A DNA stretch of 37,763 nt from Comamonadaceae bacterium (lineage in GTDB: Bacteria > Pseudomonadota > Gammaproteobacteria > Burkholderiales > Burkholderiaceae_C): NCBI GenBank assembly GCA_947449025.1, contig CANFQF010000010.1, forward strand, positions 1 through 37,763, written 5' to 3'. The position numbers were made by a program, and so were the translations under genes. Below the pieces are notes generated by a model. It was not told the DNA's origin. It ran no database searches and saw only the letters and a list, made by a program, of their open reading frames with translations. The stretch's first letter is position 1. Every line of letters begins with the position of its first letter. Shown one piece after another: positions 22,177 through 32,747 of this stretch.

Positions 22177-23147
22177 AGCAGGTAGCCGCCGCCCAGCACG
22201 GCGGTGAGCACGCCCACCGGCAACTCCTGCGGCGCAAGCACCCAGCGACTGGCCACATCGGCGGCAAGCAGCAGCGCGCCACCGGCCAGCGCCGACAAGG
22301 GGAGCAGCGCGCGGTGGGTAGGCCGGGCCGCCAGCCGCACCAGGTGCGGCGCCACCAGACCGACAAAAGCCACCAGCCCCACCTGGGCAACGGCGGCGCC
22401 GGTGGCCAGGGCCATCACCGCCACCAGCAGGCCGCGGGCCGGGCCCAGCGGCACGCCCAGGCTGAGCGCGGTCGCCTCGCCCAGCACCAGAGCGTCCAGG
22501 GCCCGGGCCAGCGCCAGGGACGCGAGCAGTGCCGGCACCAGGGACAGGGCCAGCACCTGCACCGCCGACCAGCCCAAAAAGCCCGTGCTCCCGAGCATGA
22601 AGCCCTGAAGGGTGCGCATCACCTCCGGCATCCGCAGCAGGAGCAAGGAAGACAGTGCGCCCAGCACCACCCCGACGATCACCCCCGCCAGCAGCAAGCG
22701 CAGGGTCTGCTGCACGCCGCGGGCGAGGGTCAGCGTGAGAAGCACACCGGCGAGCGCGCCCGCAAAGGCGGCACCAGTGACGCCCAATTGATTCAGCCAG
22801 CCCGCGGCAGCCGGCGGCAGCCCGGTAGCGGCGAGCAAGACGGCCACGCCAAGGCTGGCGCCGCTGGCGCTACCGAGCAAATACGGATCGGCCAAGGGGT
22901 TGCGGAACAGGCCCTGGGCCACCGCCCCGGCCAACCCCAGCAGCGCGCCAGCCAACCAGGCGCCCAGGCTGCGAGGCAGACGGATCTCCCACAGGATGGC
23001 GGCTTGGCCTGCGTCCTGCACATCCTGCGCCCAGGGCCAGTGCCAGCCCGTGCTGCCAACTGCCAGACCCAGGGTCAGCAGGGCCAAGCCCGCCAGCAAG
23101 AGCAGTGCTGCGAGCGCCACGGGCGAGCGGCCGGGTTGGATGCTCAT
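22149..23147 (-). CDS. btuC: Cobalamin-type ABC transporter permease (BtuC/FecCD family)
   Basis: RLPRSLGAWLAGALLGLAGAVAQGLFRNPLADPYLLGSASGASLGVAVLL; GLVAPHLVRL. Confidence 0.9.
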   Translation of the reverse strand: MSIQPGRSPVALAALLLLAGLALLTLGLAVGSTGWHWPWAQDVQDAGQAAILWEIRLPRSLGAWLAGALLGLAGAVAQGLFRNPLADPYLLGSASGASLGVAVLLAATGLPPAAAGWLNQLGVTGAAFAGALAGVLLTLTLARGVQQTLRLLLAGVIVGVVLGALSSLLLLRMPEVMRTLQGFMLGSTGFLGWSAVQVLALSLVPALLASLALARALDALVLGEATALSLGVPLGPARGLLVAVMALATGAAVAQVGLVAFVGLVAPHLVRLAARPTHRALLPLSALAGGALLLAADVASRWVLAPQELPVGVLTAVLGGGYLLWLMHRRPL

Positions 23148-24067
23148 GGCGCGCGGCCTCCCGGGCTGGCCAGGCAGTCGGCCATCAGACGCAGGCCCTC
23201 GCCCAGGCGTGGGCCTGGCCGCACCAGAATGTCGCCCTGCGCCGGGGTGAAGGCGCACACCCGTCCCTCACGCAGCGCCGTAATGCCCCGCCAGCCGGGG
23301 CGCTCATCGAGCCGGACGACACTGCCTGATGACGTCATGATGACCTGCGGATCGGCCCGCACCACGAACTCGGGGTTGAGCTTGGGAAAAGGCCCGAGTG
23401 CGGACGGCACCACATTGGCCGCGCCCAGGCGCGACAGCAGCTCGCCGATGAAGGAGGACTCGCTGGCCGCATAGGGCGCAGCGTTCACCTCGAAATACAC
23501 CCGCCGTCCGCGGGCGGCAGGCGGCACGAGGCGCGCCGCTCCTGCCAAGGCCTGGTCGATCCCGGCCTGCAGCGCCGGGCCCTGGCCGGTGGCCAGCGCT
23601 TGGTCCAGGCGGGCAATGACCTGGCGCAGGTCGGCGAGCGTGCGTGGCTCGATCGCCAGCACCGGCAGGCCCAGGGCCTCCAGACGCGCGACCGAACGGG
23701 TCGAGGTGGCGGCCAGCACCAGGTCGGGGCGCAGAGCCACCACGGTCTCGACCTGGGCGTCCTCCAGACCGCCCACGTGCGGCAAGGCCTTCACCCGCTC
23801 GGGCCAGTTGGAATAGTCGTCCACCCCAACCAGCCGGTCGCAGGCGCCCAGGGCGCAAACGGTCTCGGTCAGCGAAGGCAGCAAGCTCACGATGCGGCGC
23901 GGCGGCGCTGGCAGGGTCACGGTGCGGCCGCGGTCATCGACAATCCGCACCGGCTCGGCCCACGCGGGCTGCAGCAGCCCGGAAAATAGCGCGAGAAACA
24001 GAGCGAGAAACAGCGCGAACAGCAGGCCCATCACCCAGCCCCTGGGCAAGCGATGGCCCTTAGCCAT
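23144..24067 (-). CDS. btuF: Periplasmic cobalamin-binding protein
   Basis: Signal peptide MAKGHRLPRGWVMGLLFALFLALFLALFSGLLQPAWA; RIVSLLPSLTETVCALGACDRLVGVDDYSNWP. Confidence 0.87.
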   Translation of the reverse strand: MAKGHRLPRGWVMGLLFALFLALFLALFSGLLQPAWAEPVRIVDDRGRTVTLPAPPRRIVSLLPSLTETVCALGACDRLVGVDDYSNWPERVKALPHVGGLEDAQVETVVALRPDLVLAATSTRSVARLEALGLPVLAIEPRTLADLRQVIARLDQALATGQGPALQAGIDQALAGAARLVPPAARGRRVYFEVNAAPYAASESSFIGELLSRLGAANVVPSALGPFPKLNPEFVVRADPQVIMTSSGSVVRLDERPGWRGITALREGRVCAFTPAQGDILVRPGPRLGEGLRLMADCLASPGGRAP

Positions 24068-24854
24068 GGCGCACGCTCCAGTCGAGGATGAGGCGATGCA
24101 TGCGCTCGACGCCATCGGTGAGGGCGGCAGGTCCGGGCTGCAGGATGTCGGCAGATTTGATCTCGAACAGCTGTCCGTCTTTTACCGCCGGCACCGTCTC
24201 CCATCCCGGCCGTGCGGCCACGCGTTCGGGGCGGAACTTCTTGCCGCACCAGGACCCGAGCACCATCTCGGGCTGGCGGCGAATGATCTCGGCGGGGTCC
24301 CGCACGATGCGGTCCTTGCCCAGGGACTGCCGCGACAACTCGGGAAAAATGTCGTCGCCGCCGGCGATAGCCAAGAGCTCGCTCACCCAACAGATCGCGC
24401 TGATTGGCGGCTCGTCCCATTCCTCGAAGAACACCCGCGGCCGGCGCGGCAACGCGCGGCCGGCGGCGGCAATGGCTTCCAGGCGCGCACGCATCGCGCC
24501 GAGCAGCTGCTGCCCTCGCTCGGCCTGGCCGACCAGGGCAGCCACCTGCCAGAGCATCGAAAAGATTTCGTCGACGCTGCGCTGATTGAACACCGTCACC
24601 TGCACGCCCTGGCGAATGAGCGCGCTGGCGATGTCGGCCTGCAGATCGGAAAAGCCGAACACGCAGTCGGGCTCGAGCGCCAGGATCTTGTCGACCTTGG
24701 CCGTGAGGAAGGCGCTGACCCGGGGCTTTTCGTCGCGGGCGCGGCGCGGGCGCACGGTGTAGCCCGAGATGCCGACGATGCGCGCCTCCTGTCCGAGCAG
24801 GTACAGCCACTCGGTGGTTTCCTCGGTCAGGCAGACGATGCGCTGGGGTCCCAT
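24060..24854 (-). CDS. BtuF-like binding protein lacking a signal peptide
   Basis: MGPQRIVCLTEETTEWLYLLGQEARIVGISGYTVRPRRAR...KVDKILALEPDCVFGFSDLQADIASALIRQGVQVTVFNQRSVDEIF; COG0614-type fold but begins directly with the first strand; the btuB stop lies only 14 bp upstream. Confidence 0.8.
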   Translation of the reverse strand: MGPQRIVCLTEETTEWLYLLGQEARIVGISGYTVRPRRARDEKPRVSAFLTAKVDKILALEPDCVFGFSDLQADIASALIRQGVQVTVFNQRSVDEIFSMLWQVAALVGQAERGQQLLGAMRARLEAIAAAGRALPRRPRVFFEEWDEPPISAICWVSELLAIAGGDDIFPELSRQSLGKDRIVRDPAEIIRRQPEMVLGSWCGKKFRPERVAARPGWETVPAVKDGQLFEIKSADILQPGPAALTDGVERMHRLILDWSVRHG

Positions 24855-24868
24855 GGTGGCGATACGAC

Positions 24869-26875
24869 TCAGAAGTTCCGGCTTGCGCTCAGCATGAAGG
24901 AGCGCCCGGCCTGCGGGTAGACCGACTGCTTGGTCGGGTCACAACGCGTACGGTAGTCATAGTAGTGACGGTCTAGCAGGTTGGTCACCTGCGTGGACAA
25001 GGTCCAGTCGGCCACCTTCTGGCTGACCCGCAGATTGGTCACCGCGTAGGCCGGAATCGTCTGGCTGCAGCTGTTGTCCAGATCGCCGCCGATCCGCTGG
25101 TCGGAGACCCACTGCGTCAACAGCACCCACTGCTGCCCGGCAAAGGGCTGGTAGGTGAAGCGGCTGGTGAGGCTCTGATTGGCCACCATCGGAATGCGTT
25201 TGCCGGCGTAGTCGCCTTGCCGGAACTCCGACTGGCGAGCGGCGGCCACCACGCCGGCCTCCAGCTTGGGCAGCAGCCGGCCCGAGGCCTCGAGCTCGAC
25301 GCCCTGGCGCAAGGTCGGGTCGTAGTTGGTGTTGTAGGGAAAGGCGCTGGGAACAATGATGCTGAGGCCAATCTCGTTGACCAGCGAGCTGCGGTACACC
25401 CGCAGCGCCCACTGGCCCTGCGCGGTCCGTTGGCGCAGGCCCAGCTCCTGGTCGCGGGAGGTTTGCGGCCGCAGCATGTTGAGGGTGTTGGGCGGGCAGG
25501 TGAAGCCCGAGCAGCTGAACTCGTCGGAATTGGCCAGGCGAAAGCTGGTACCCATGCGGCCGTAGACCTCGGGCCCCAGGGCCAGGCGCATCGCAGCGCC
25601 CAGTTCCCAGCTGGTGTTATTCACTGCCAACGAGCCCAGAGAGTCGCCGCTCGCCTCACGCTCTGAGACCGTGCGGCGAACACCGGCGTGCACTTTGATG
25701 CCCTGCGGCCGCCACTCGACTTCATGGCGCAGGTAGGCGGCATCCGAACGCTGCTGGACCCGGATCCGCGATGTGCCCCAGACGCCCCAATCGAGCAGCT
25801 TGTCCTGGGTCCAGCGCTCGATATCCGTGCCGACCAGCAGGCGGTGCGAGGCGCCCAGAGCGTCGAAGCTGCGCCAGGCCTTGAGGCCGCCCCGGTTGGC
25901 GGCGGTGTCCGCGCCGGAAAGGTAGCCGTCGGCCACATAGGTGGCATCCGCATTGGACTCCCGGTGGTTGAGGTCAAAGCCCAGGCGCCAGCCAGCCAGG
26001 GTGCCCTCGCCGCTCAAAAGCAGGTTGCGCGTCTGGTTGCTGCCCCGGTCTTCGGGCTTGAGGGTCTGGCGCGGGTTGCTGTTGAAATCGTCGACCGTGA
26101 GGCCGCCAGGCAGGCCGCCGCGCTGGTCCTGCAAGCCGAGTTGGGCGGAGAACAGCGAATCACCTTCGCTCCAGGTGCTGCGCGCGAGCACGCTGCGGTC
26201 GCGCGCCCGGTAGTTGTCACGGTGGTTGTCGGTGTCGTAGACCGTGCCATAGAGCTGATGGCGCCAGTTACCCGTACCGGTGCGCACGCTGGCGCGGGCC
26301 TCGCGCGTCTGGCGGCTGCCGACGCCGAATGCGACAGAGCCACCGGGCTCGGCCAAGCCCTTGCTGGTGACGATATTGATCACGCCGCCGGTCGCGCCCT
26401 CGCCGTGCGCGACGGCACCGCTGCCACGGACGATTTCAATGCGCTCGATGCTGTCGACCGGAATCCAGCTGATGGCCGCGCCGCTCATGTCGCCCTCGTT
26501 CTGGCGAACACCATCGACCAGAATGACCACGTTGCTGCCGGCCGTCTCGCCAAAGCCGCGCAGGTCCAGCGTGGGGTTGCGGGTGAAGGAGCTGTCGATG
26601 CGGGTGACCACGCCACCCAGCCAGCGAAGGGCTTCGTTGACGTCGGTGATGCCCGCCGAGCGGATGTCGGCGGCGGAAATCACCGTGACGCCCATAGGCA
26701 GCAGGGTCGGGTCTTCGGGAATCCGGTTGGCGGTAACGACAACCGTCGGCAGGCTGGGGGTGAGGAGAAGGTTGGGGCTGGTGGCAGGCTGGGCGAAAAC
26801 GCCGCCGGCCAGTGCGATGCCGGCAGCCAGGAAGGCCGCGCGGGAGCGCAATGCAATGAGCACGCGAGGGGTCAT
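24869..26875 (-). CDS. btuB: TonB-dependent outer membrane receptor, BtuB-type
   Basis: TonB-box/plug LPTVVVTANRIPEDPTLLPMGVTVISAADIRSAGITDVNEALRWLGGVVTRID...VDSIERIEIVRGSGAVAHGEGATGGVINIVT; C-terminal beta-signal ...AGRSFMLSASRNF; riboswitch upstream. Confidence 0.92.
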   Translation of the reverse strand: MTPRVLIALRSRAAFLAAGIALAGGVFAQPATSPNLLLTPSLPTVVVTANRIPEDPTLLPMGVTVISAADIRSAGITDVNEALRWLGGVVTRIDSSFTRNPTLDLRGFGETAGSNVVILVDGVRQNEGDMSGAAISWIPVDSIERIEIVRGSGAVAHGEGATGGVINIVTSKGLAEPGGSVAFGVGSRQTREARASVRTGTGNWRHQLYGTVYDTDNHRDNYRARDRSVLARSTWSEGDSLFSAQLGLQDQRGGLPGGLTVDDFNSNPRQTLKPEDRGSNQTRNLLLSGEGTLAGWRLGFDLNHRESNADATYVADGYLSGADTAANRGGLKAWRSFDALGASHRLLVGTDIERWTQDKLLDWGVWGTSRIRVQQRSDAAYLRHEVEWRPQGIKVHAGVRRTVSEREASGDSLGSLAVNNTSWELGAAMRLALGPEVYGRMGTSFRLANSDEFSCSGFTCPPNTLNMLRPQTSRDQELGLRQRTAQGQWALRVYRSSLVNEIGLSIIVPSAFPYNTNYDPTLRQGVELEASGRLLPKLEAGVVAAARQSEFRQGDYAGKRIPMVANQSLTSRFTYQPFAGQQWVLLTQWVSDQRIGGDLDNSCSQTIPAYAVTNLRVSQKVADWTLSTQVTNLLDRHYYDYRTRCDPTKQSVYPQAGRSFMLSASRNF

Positions 26876-26944
26876 GAGGAAACACGAGAAACGAATGGCC
26901 CGCGCCGGGTTCCCCGCCAGCGCATTGGGCGTCACGGCCGGCAG

Positions 26945-27185
26945 TCCCGCTTGCGGCGAGGCCTGCCAGCCACCTCGTTGGCCGGTATCCGGGCTGGCGG
27001 ATCGTCTCATCGCCTTCCCAGACCCTTGAGGGCCCAGTGGCTGATTGATGAGGCGGGTGCGCGCCCTCTTTTTCTAGAAGGCCTCGCACGCTCCGCTTAC
27101 CGTTGCGGGGGCAGCGCAGGTTGGGCCGGCGTTCGCACGCACTGGCCGTCCTGCTTCCCGTTGAACTGCGGTGTGAGAGCCACAC
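26945..27185 (-). promoter_or_regulatory. Cobalamin (B12/AdoCbl) riboswitch
   Basis: Minus-strand conserved blocks: CCCGCAACGGTAAGC (27095-27109 region), AATCAGCCACTGGG (GCCACTG at 27035-27041), GTCTGGGAAGGCGATGAGACGATCCGCCAGCCCGGATACCGGCC, and GAGGTGGCTGGCAGGC in the B12-box position. Boundaries approximate. Confidence 0.92.
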
Positions 27186-27245
27186 CGCGAGCACCAACGC
27201 GTGCATTCTAGGGCATGCCCCTGTTCAAACCCTACAATATTGACC

Positions 27246-27458
27246 ATGACCCAGGCCACGCCCATGGAGCAACTTGCCGAGCGCGTTGAGCGCCTGCTGC
27301 TGCGCCACGAGGAGCTCCAGCGCACCAACGCGCTGCTCATCGCCCAGGTCGAGTCGCTCACCCAGGAGCGCGATTCGCTCAAGTCCCGTCTGTCCGCCGC
27401 CCGTGCCCGGGTCGATGCCTTGCTCGACCGTCTGCCCGACGTCAAGAACACGGCCTGA
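27246..27458 (+). CDS. Small coiled-coil protein, TIGR02449/ZapB-like
   Basis: MTQATPMEQLAERVERLLLRHEELQRTNALLIAQVESLTQERDSLKSRLSAARARVDALLDRLPDVKNTA; heptad coiled coil immediately 5' of zapA. Confidence 0.82.
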   Translation: MTQATPMEQLAERVERLLLRHEELQRTNALLIAQVESLTQERDSLKSRLSAARARVDALLDRLPDVKNTA

Positions 27459-27505
27459 GTCATCCCCTCTTTCACCTCTTTCCCGCCTTCTGCGCCCGCC
27501 CCGCC

Positions 27506-27847
27506 ATGAACCAGATCGAAGTCCAGATCATGGGCCAGAGCTATCTGCTCGGTTGCCCCGAAGGCGGTGAGACCCGCCTGCGCGAAGCGGTCGAGCGGGT
27601 CGACGGCGCCATGTGCCGCATTCGCGACGCCGGCAAGATCAAGGCGCGTGACCGAATCGCGGTCCTGGCTGCGCTCAACCTCGCGTTTGACCTGAGCGAC
27701 CGCGCTGCACAGGCATCCGCCCCGACTGCAGCGCCTGCTGCTGCCGCCTCCGCCGCCAATGACGCCCAAGGCGACGATCCAGCTCGCGTGCAGCAGCTGC
27801 TGGCTCGCTTAGACCAGGTGCTCGCCGACGACGGCCGGCTGCTCTGA
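27506..27847 (+). CDS. zapA: Cell division protein ZapA
   Basis: MNQIEVQIMGQSYLLGCPEGGETRLREAVERVDGAMCRIRDAGKIKARDRIAVLAALNLAFDL. Confidence 0.92.
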   Translation: MNQIEVQIMGQSYLLGCPEGGETRLREAVERVDGAMCRIRDAGKIKARDRIAVLAALNLAFDLSDRAAQASAPTAAPAAAASAANDAQGDDPARVQQLLARLDQVLADDGRLL

Positions 27848-27861
27848 GCACCTACAATGAA

Positions 27862-28038
27862 GGTGTCTGCAGTGCGCGCCGGGTCTTATATTTCCTTGAA
27901 CCAATGCTCTTAGAGCTCGGGCTTGGAACAAATCCCGCAAGCGTGATCATCTCGCGTCAGATGAACCCAATGCGGGGGTGACCTCGCCCACCTGAACCCC
28001 CGGTTCAGGATGCTGGCCCGGCGGCTACTGCAGACACC
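27862..28038 (+). ncRNA. ssrS: 6S RNA
   Basis: Located after zapA; -10-like TACAAT at 27853; perfect terminal stem GGTGTCTGCAGT...ACTGCAGACACC followed by TTTTTCTCT; ~177 nt. Ends approximate. Confidence 0.9.
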
Positions 28039-28059
28039 TTTTTCTCTCCTGTCCGAAAC

Positions 28060-28950
28060 ATGGCCACACTGGCCGCGGGCAGAGACCTTCACAAGAACAA
28101 GCAACAGCCCATCGCGGCCCCACCTGAAGTGACCCTCGATTTCCTCCTGATTGTTGAATTGGTCCTGCTCGGTATCTGCTCCGGCTTTCTGGCGGGCCTG
28201 CTGGGTATCGGCGGCGGCATGGTGATGGTGCCCTTCATCTCCTACTTCCTGGGCGCGCGCGGCGTGTCGCCGGAGTTAGGGGTCAAGATGGCCATCGCCA
28301 CCTCGATGGCCACGATCATGTTCACCTCCCTGTCGAGCGTACGCGCCCACCACAAGCGCGGCGCAGTGCGCTGGGACCTGGTGCGCACGCTGGCGCCCGG
28401 CATCGTGGCGGGCTCGCTCTTGGCCAGCCTCGGCGTCTTCAGTCTGCTCAAGGGCAGCTGGCTGGCGATCCTGTTCGCACTGTTCGTGGGGTTCTCGGCC
28501 ACCCAGATGTTCCGCAATACCAAGCCCCAGCCATCCCGGCAGCTGCCAGGCAGCACCGGACGGTTCGGTGCCGGCGCCGGCATCGGCTTTCTCTCGGGGC
28601 TGGTGGGCGCGGGCGGCGGCTTCATCAGCGTGCCCTTCATGATCTGGTGCAACGTGGCCATGCACAACGCGGTGGCCACCTCAGCGGCCCTGGGCTTTCC
28701 GATCGCGGTGGCCAACGTCGCAGGCTATGTGGTGAGCGGTCTGGGCGTCACAGACCTGCCCGCCGGGTCGCTGGGCTATTTATGGTTGCCGGCCCTCGCC
28801 GTGATCGCCGTCTGCAGCGTGTTCACCGCGCCTCTGGGCGCGCGCGCTGCCCACGCGCTGCCGGTCGCGATGCTCAAGAAGGTGTTCGCCAGCGTGCTGT
28901 ACCTGCTGGCCGCCTACATGCTGCAAAAGGGCGTGGGCGCCCTGCTCTGA
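28060..28950 (+). CDS. TauE/SafE (TSUP) family membrane permease
   Basis: LGICSGFLAGLLGIGGGMVMVPFISYFL and duplicated GIGFLSGLVGAGGGFISVPFMIW motifs; TM-rich. Confidence 0.92.
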   Translation: MATLAAGRDLHKNKQQPIAAPPEVTLDFLLIVELVLLGICSGFLAGLLGIGGGMVMVPFISYFLGARGVSPELGVKMAIATSMATIMFTSLSSVRAHHKRGAVRWDLVRTLAPGIVAGSLLASLGVFSLLKGSWLAILFALFVGFSATQMFRNTKPQPSRQLPGSTGRFGAGAGIGFLSGLVGAGGGFISVPFMIWCNVAMHNAVATSAALGFPIAVANVAGYVVSGLGVTDLPAGSLGYLWLPALAVIAVCSVFTAPLGARAAHALPVAMLKKVFASVLYLLAAYMLQKGVGALL

Positions 28951-28980
28951 GCGCAGGGCCCAGGGCAAGCGGGCGCTGGG

Positions 28981-30513
<1,533 letters not shown>

Positions 30514-30552
30514 AAAAGTCAATGCTCGGCATGGCCGAACGCAAGAAGGGGC

Positions 30553-30599
30553 CGAAGTATTCGGCGAACTATTCGCGGAACTGGTCGCCGAAATATTCG
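30553..30599. repeat. 12-bp periodic repeat with CGAA-N3-TTCG imperfect palindromes
   Basis: CGAAGTATTCG (30553), CGAACTATTCG (30565), GGAACTGGTCG (30577, degenerate), CGAAATATTCG (30589); exact 12-bp spacing in the matB upstream region. Confidence 0.7.
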
Positions 30600-30649
30600 C
30601 TACAGCGTTCATCGAACGCTAGGCCGGCCCCATCTGGCCGGCCCTGGCC

Positions 30650-31642
30650 TCAGTCGAGCTTAGCGCCCGAAGCCTTGACGACGACGGCCCAGCGCCTGAT
30701 TTCGGCGTTGATGAAAGCGGCAAATTGCTGCGGTGTCTGGTTGGGGAAGTCGGCCCCCTGCCCGGCCCAGATCACCTTGAGCTCGTCGCTGGTCACAGCC
30801 TTGCGCATCTCGTCGATGATGTGCGCCTGTAGGTCGGCGGGCGTGCCCTTGGGTGCCCACAGCCCGTACCAGGTGGTCACGGTGTAATCAGGCAGGCCGA
30901 GTTCGGCCGCGCAGGGCACGTCGGGAAATGCGGGGTTGCGCTGCTTGCCGGCGACCATCAAGGCCTTGATACGGCCCGCCTTGATATGGGTAGCCGAGGA
31001 GCCCAGACCGTCAAACATGATGTCCACCTGCCCGCCCACCAGATCGCGGAGCGCGGGGCCAGAGCCGGTGTAGGGAATGTGGGTGATGAAGGTCTGGGTT
31101 TGCTGCTTGAACAACTCGCCGGCCAGATGGTGCGAGGTGCCGGTACCGGCCGACCCGTAGTTGAAGCGGCCGGGGTTCTTGCGCACCAGCTCGACGAAGC
31201 CCTTGAAATCGGCCACCGGCACGTTCTTCGGATTGACCACCAGGATCTGGGGAACGTTGGCCAGCAGAGTGAGCGGCACGAAATCCTTCTCGATGTCGTA
31301 ATCGAGCTTGGGGTACATGGCCGGGGCAATGGCGTGGTGCACCGCTCCCATGAACAGGCTGTAGCCATCGCCCGCCGCACGAGCAGCCACTGAGGCGCCG
31401 ACGGTGCCGCCAGCACCGCCCTTGTTATCAATCACCAGTTGGCGGCCGGTCTGCTTGGTGAACTGGGCCGACAGGGGCCGGGCGAAGGCGTCGGTACCAC
31501 CACCGGCCGGGAAGGGCACGACCATATTGACCACCTTGGTCGGCCAAGCGGAGGCTTGGGCAAAGGCGGCGGGGGCCAGGGGCGCGAGGCTGGTGGCGGC
31601 GGCCGCACCCAGGAGGCTGCGGCGCGAGATGTTGTGGGGCAT
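30650..31642 (-). CDS. Tripartite tricarboxylate transporter substrate-binding protein (Bug/TctC)
   Basis: Tat-like ISRRSLLGAAAATSLAPLAPAAFAQ; VVPFPAGGGTDAFARPL, DNKGGAGGTVGASVAARAAGDGYSLFMG, FNYGSAGTGTSHHLAGE. Confidence 0.94.
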   Translation of the reverse strand: MPHNISRRSLLGAAAATSLAPLAPAAFAQASAWPTKVVNMVVPFPAGGGTDAFARPLSAQFTKQTGRQLVIDNKGGAGGTVGASVAARAAGDGYSLFMGAVHHAIAPAMYPKLDYDIEKDFVPLTLLANVPQILVVNPKNVPVADFKGFVELVRKNPGRFNYGSAGTGTSHHLAGELFKQQTQTFITHIPYTGSGPALRDLVGGQVDIMFDGLGSSATHIKAGRIKALMVAGKQRNPAFPDVPCAAELGLPDYTVTTWYGLWAPKGTPADLQAHIIDEMRKAVTSDELKVIWAGQGADFPNQTPQQFAAFINAEIRRWAVVVKASGAKLD

Positions 31643-31747
31643 GGCTTGTCTCCGAGTACTTTTATGGACGCATCTGCCACTGGCTGGGTCCGCCAAGGCA
31701 GCGCTAACAGTTTACTCGTTGGCGGCGCCTTGCCCGCCCGGGAAAGC

Positions 31748-32554
31748 CTAGCCCCGCCGCCCTGCCCAGACCCAGAGCAATACGCCCCCGGCCATCATGG
31801 GCACGCACAGCCACTGCCCCATGGACAAGCCCAGTGCCAGCAGGCCCAGATAGGCGTCCGGCTCGCGGAAGTACTCGGCGATGAATCGCATCAGGCCGTA
31901 GCCCCCGAGAAAGGCGGCTGCGACCCGGCCCTCGGCCCGCCGCCGGCGGGCGTAGAGCCACAGCAAAACGAACAGGAGCACCCCCTCGAGCAGGAACTGG
32001 TAGACCTGTGAGGGATGCCGTGGCAGCAGCGACCCGCTCTGGGGAAAGACCATCGCCCAGGGCAGCGAGGGGTCGGCGAGGCGACCCCAGAGCTCCCCGT
32101 TGATGAAGTTCCCCACCCGGCCCGAAGCCAGGCCCAGAGGAACACAGGGAGCGATGAGGTCCATCACCTGCCAAAAAGGTCGCCCTCTCGACCGGGCGAA
32201 CCACCACTGCGAAGCGATGACCCCCAGCATGCCGCCGTGAAAACTCATGCCGCCCTGCCATACCGCCAAGATCTCCAGCGGGTGGCTGGCAAACCAGACC
32301 GGCTTGTAAAACAGCGCATACCCCAGCCGGCCGCCGATGATGACGCCCAGGACGCCGAGGAACAACATGTCCTCGATGTCGCTGGTCTGCCACTGTCCCC
32401 CGGCCCGCAAGCCGGCGTAGGGCGGGTGGCGCAGTCGCATGCGGGCCAGCAACAGGAACAGGCCGAAGGCCACCAGATAGGTCAGGCCGTACCAGTGAAT
32501 GGCCAAGGGGCCGATCTGCAAAGCGACCGGGTCGATGCGAGGGAAGGTCAGCAT
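31748..32554 (-). CDS. lgt: Prolipoprotein diacylglyceryl transferase
   Basis: [30 protein letters not shown]...[12 protein letters not shown]...[13 protein letters not shown]...[14 protein letters not shown]. Confidence 0.96.
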   Translation of the reverse strand: MLTFPRIDPVALQIGPLAIHWYGLTYLVAFGLFLLLARMRLRHPPYAGLRAGGQWQTSDIEDMLFLGVLGVIIGGRLGYALFYKPVWFASHPLEILAVWQGGMSFHGGMLGVIASQWWFARSRGRPFWQVMDLIAPCVPLGLASGRVGNFINGELWGRLADPSLPWAMVFPQSGSLLPRHPSQVYQFLLEGVLLFVLLWLYARRRRAEGRVAAAFLGGYGLMRFIAEYFREPDAYLGLLALGLSMGQWLCVPMMAGGVLLWVWAGRRG

Positions 32555-32747
32555 GGCGGCATTGTGCCCGGGAGCACCTGCCGACTGGCCGCCTCATGTC
32601 CCCATTCCCAAGCAACCCGGCCTGGCGACAGACGCCGGCCCGGCCGGTGTGGCTTTCCAATTGCGGCGTCCCATGAGTGCCCCACGCTGGACAGCGAAAG
32701 AGTCATAAATTATTCTTTGAATTCCTTTGTACTCATTTGGAGAATTT

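Noticed and set aside
22164-23474. 436-aa plus-strand ORF opposite btuC/btuF
   Set aside because: Gln/Arg/His-rich shadow frame over a clear BtuC permease; no recognisable motifs.
25688-27211. 507-aa plus-strand ORF opposite btuB and the riboswitch
   Set aside because: Antisense to a clear TonB-dependent receptor and crosses riboswitch DNA; shadow frame.
27862-28038. Possible coding gene between zapA and the TauE/SafE gene (ORF 27910..28104 minus)
   Set aside because: Terminal stem, promoter and T tract fit 6S RNA; the ORF is incidental.
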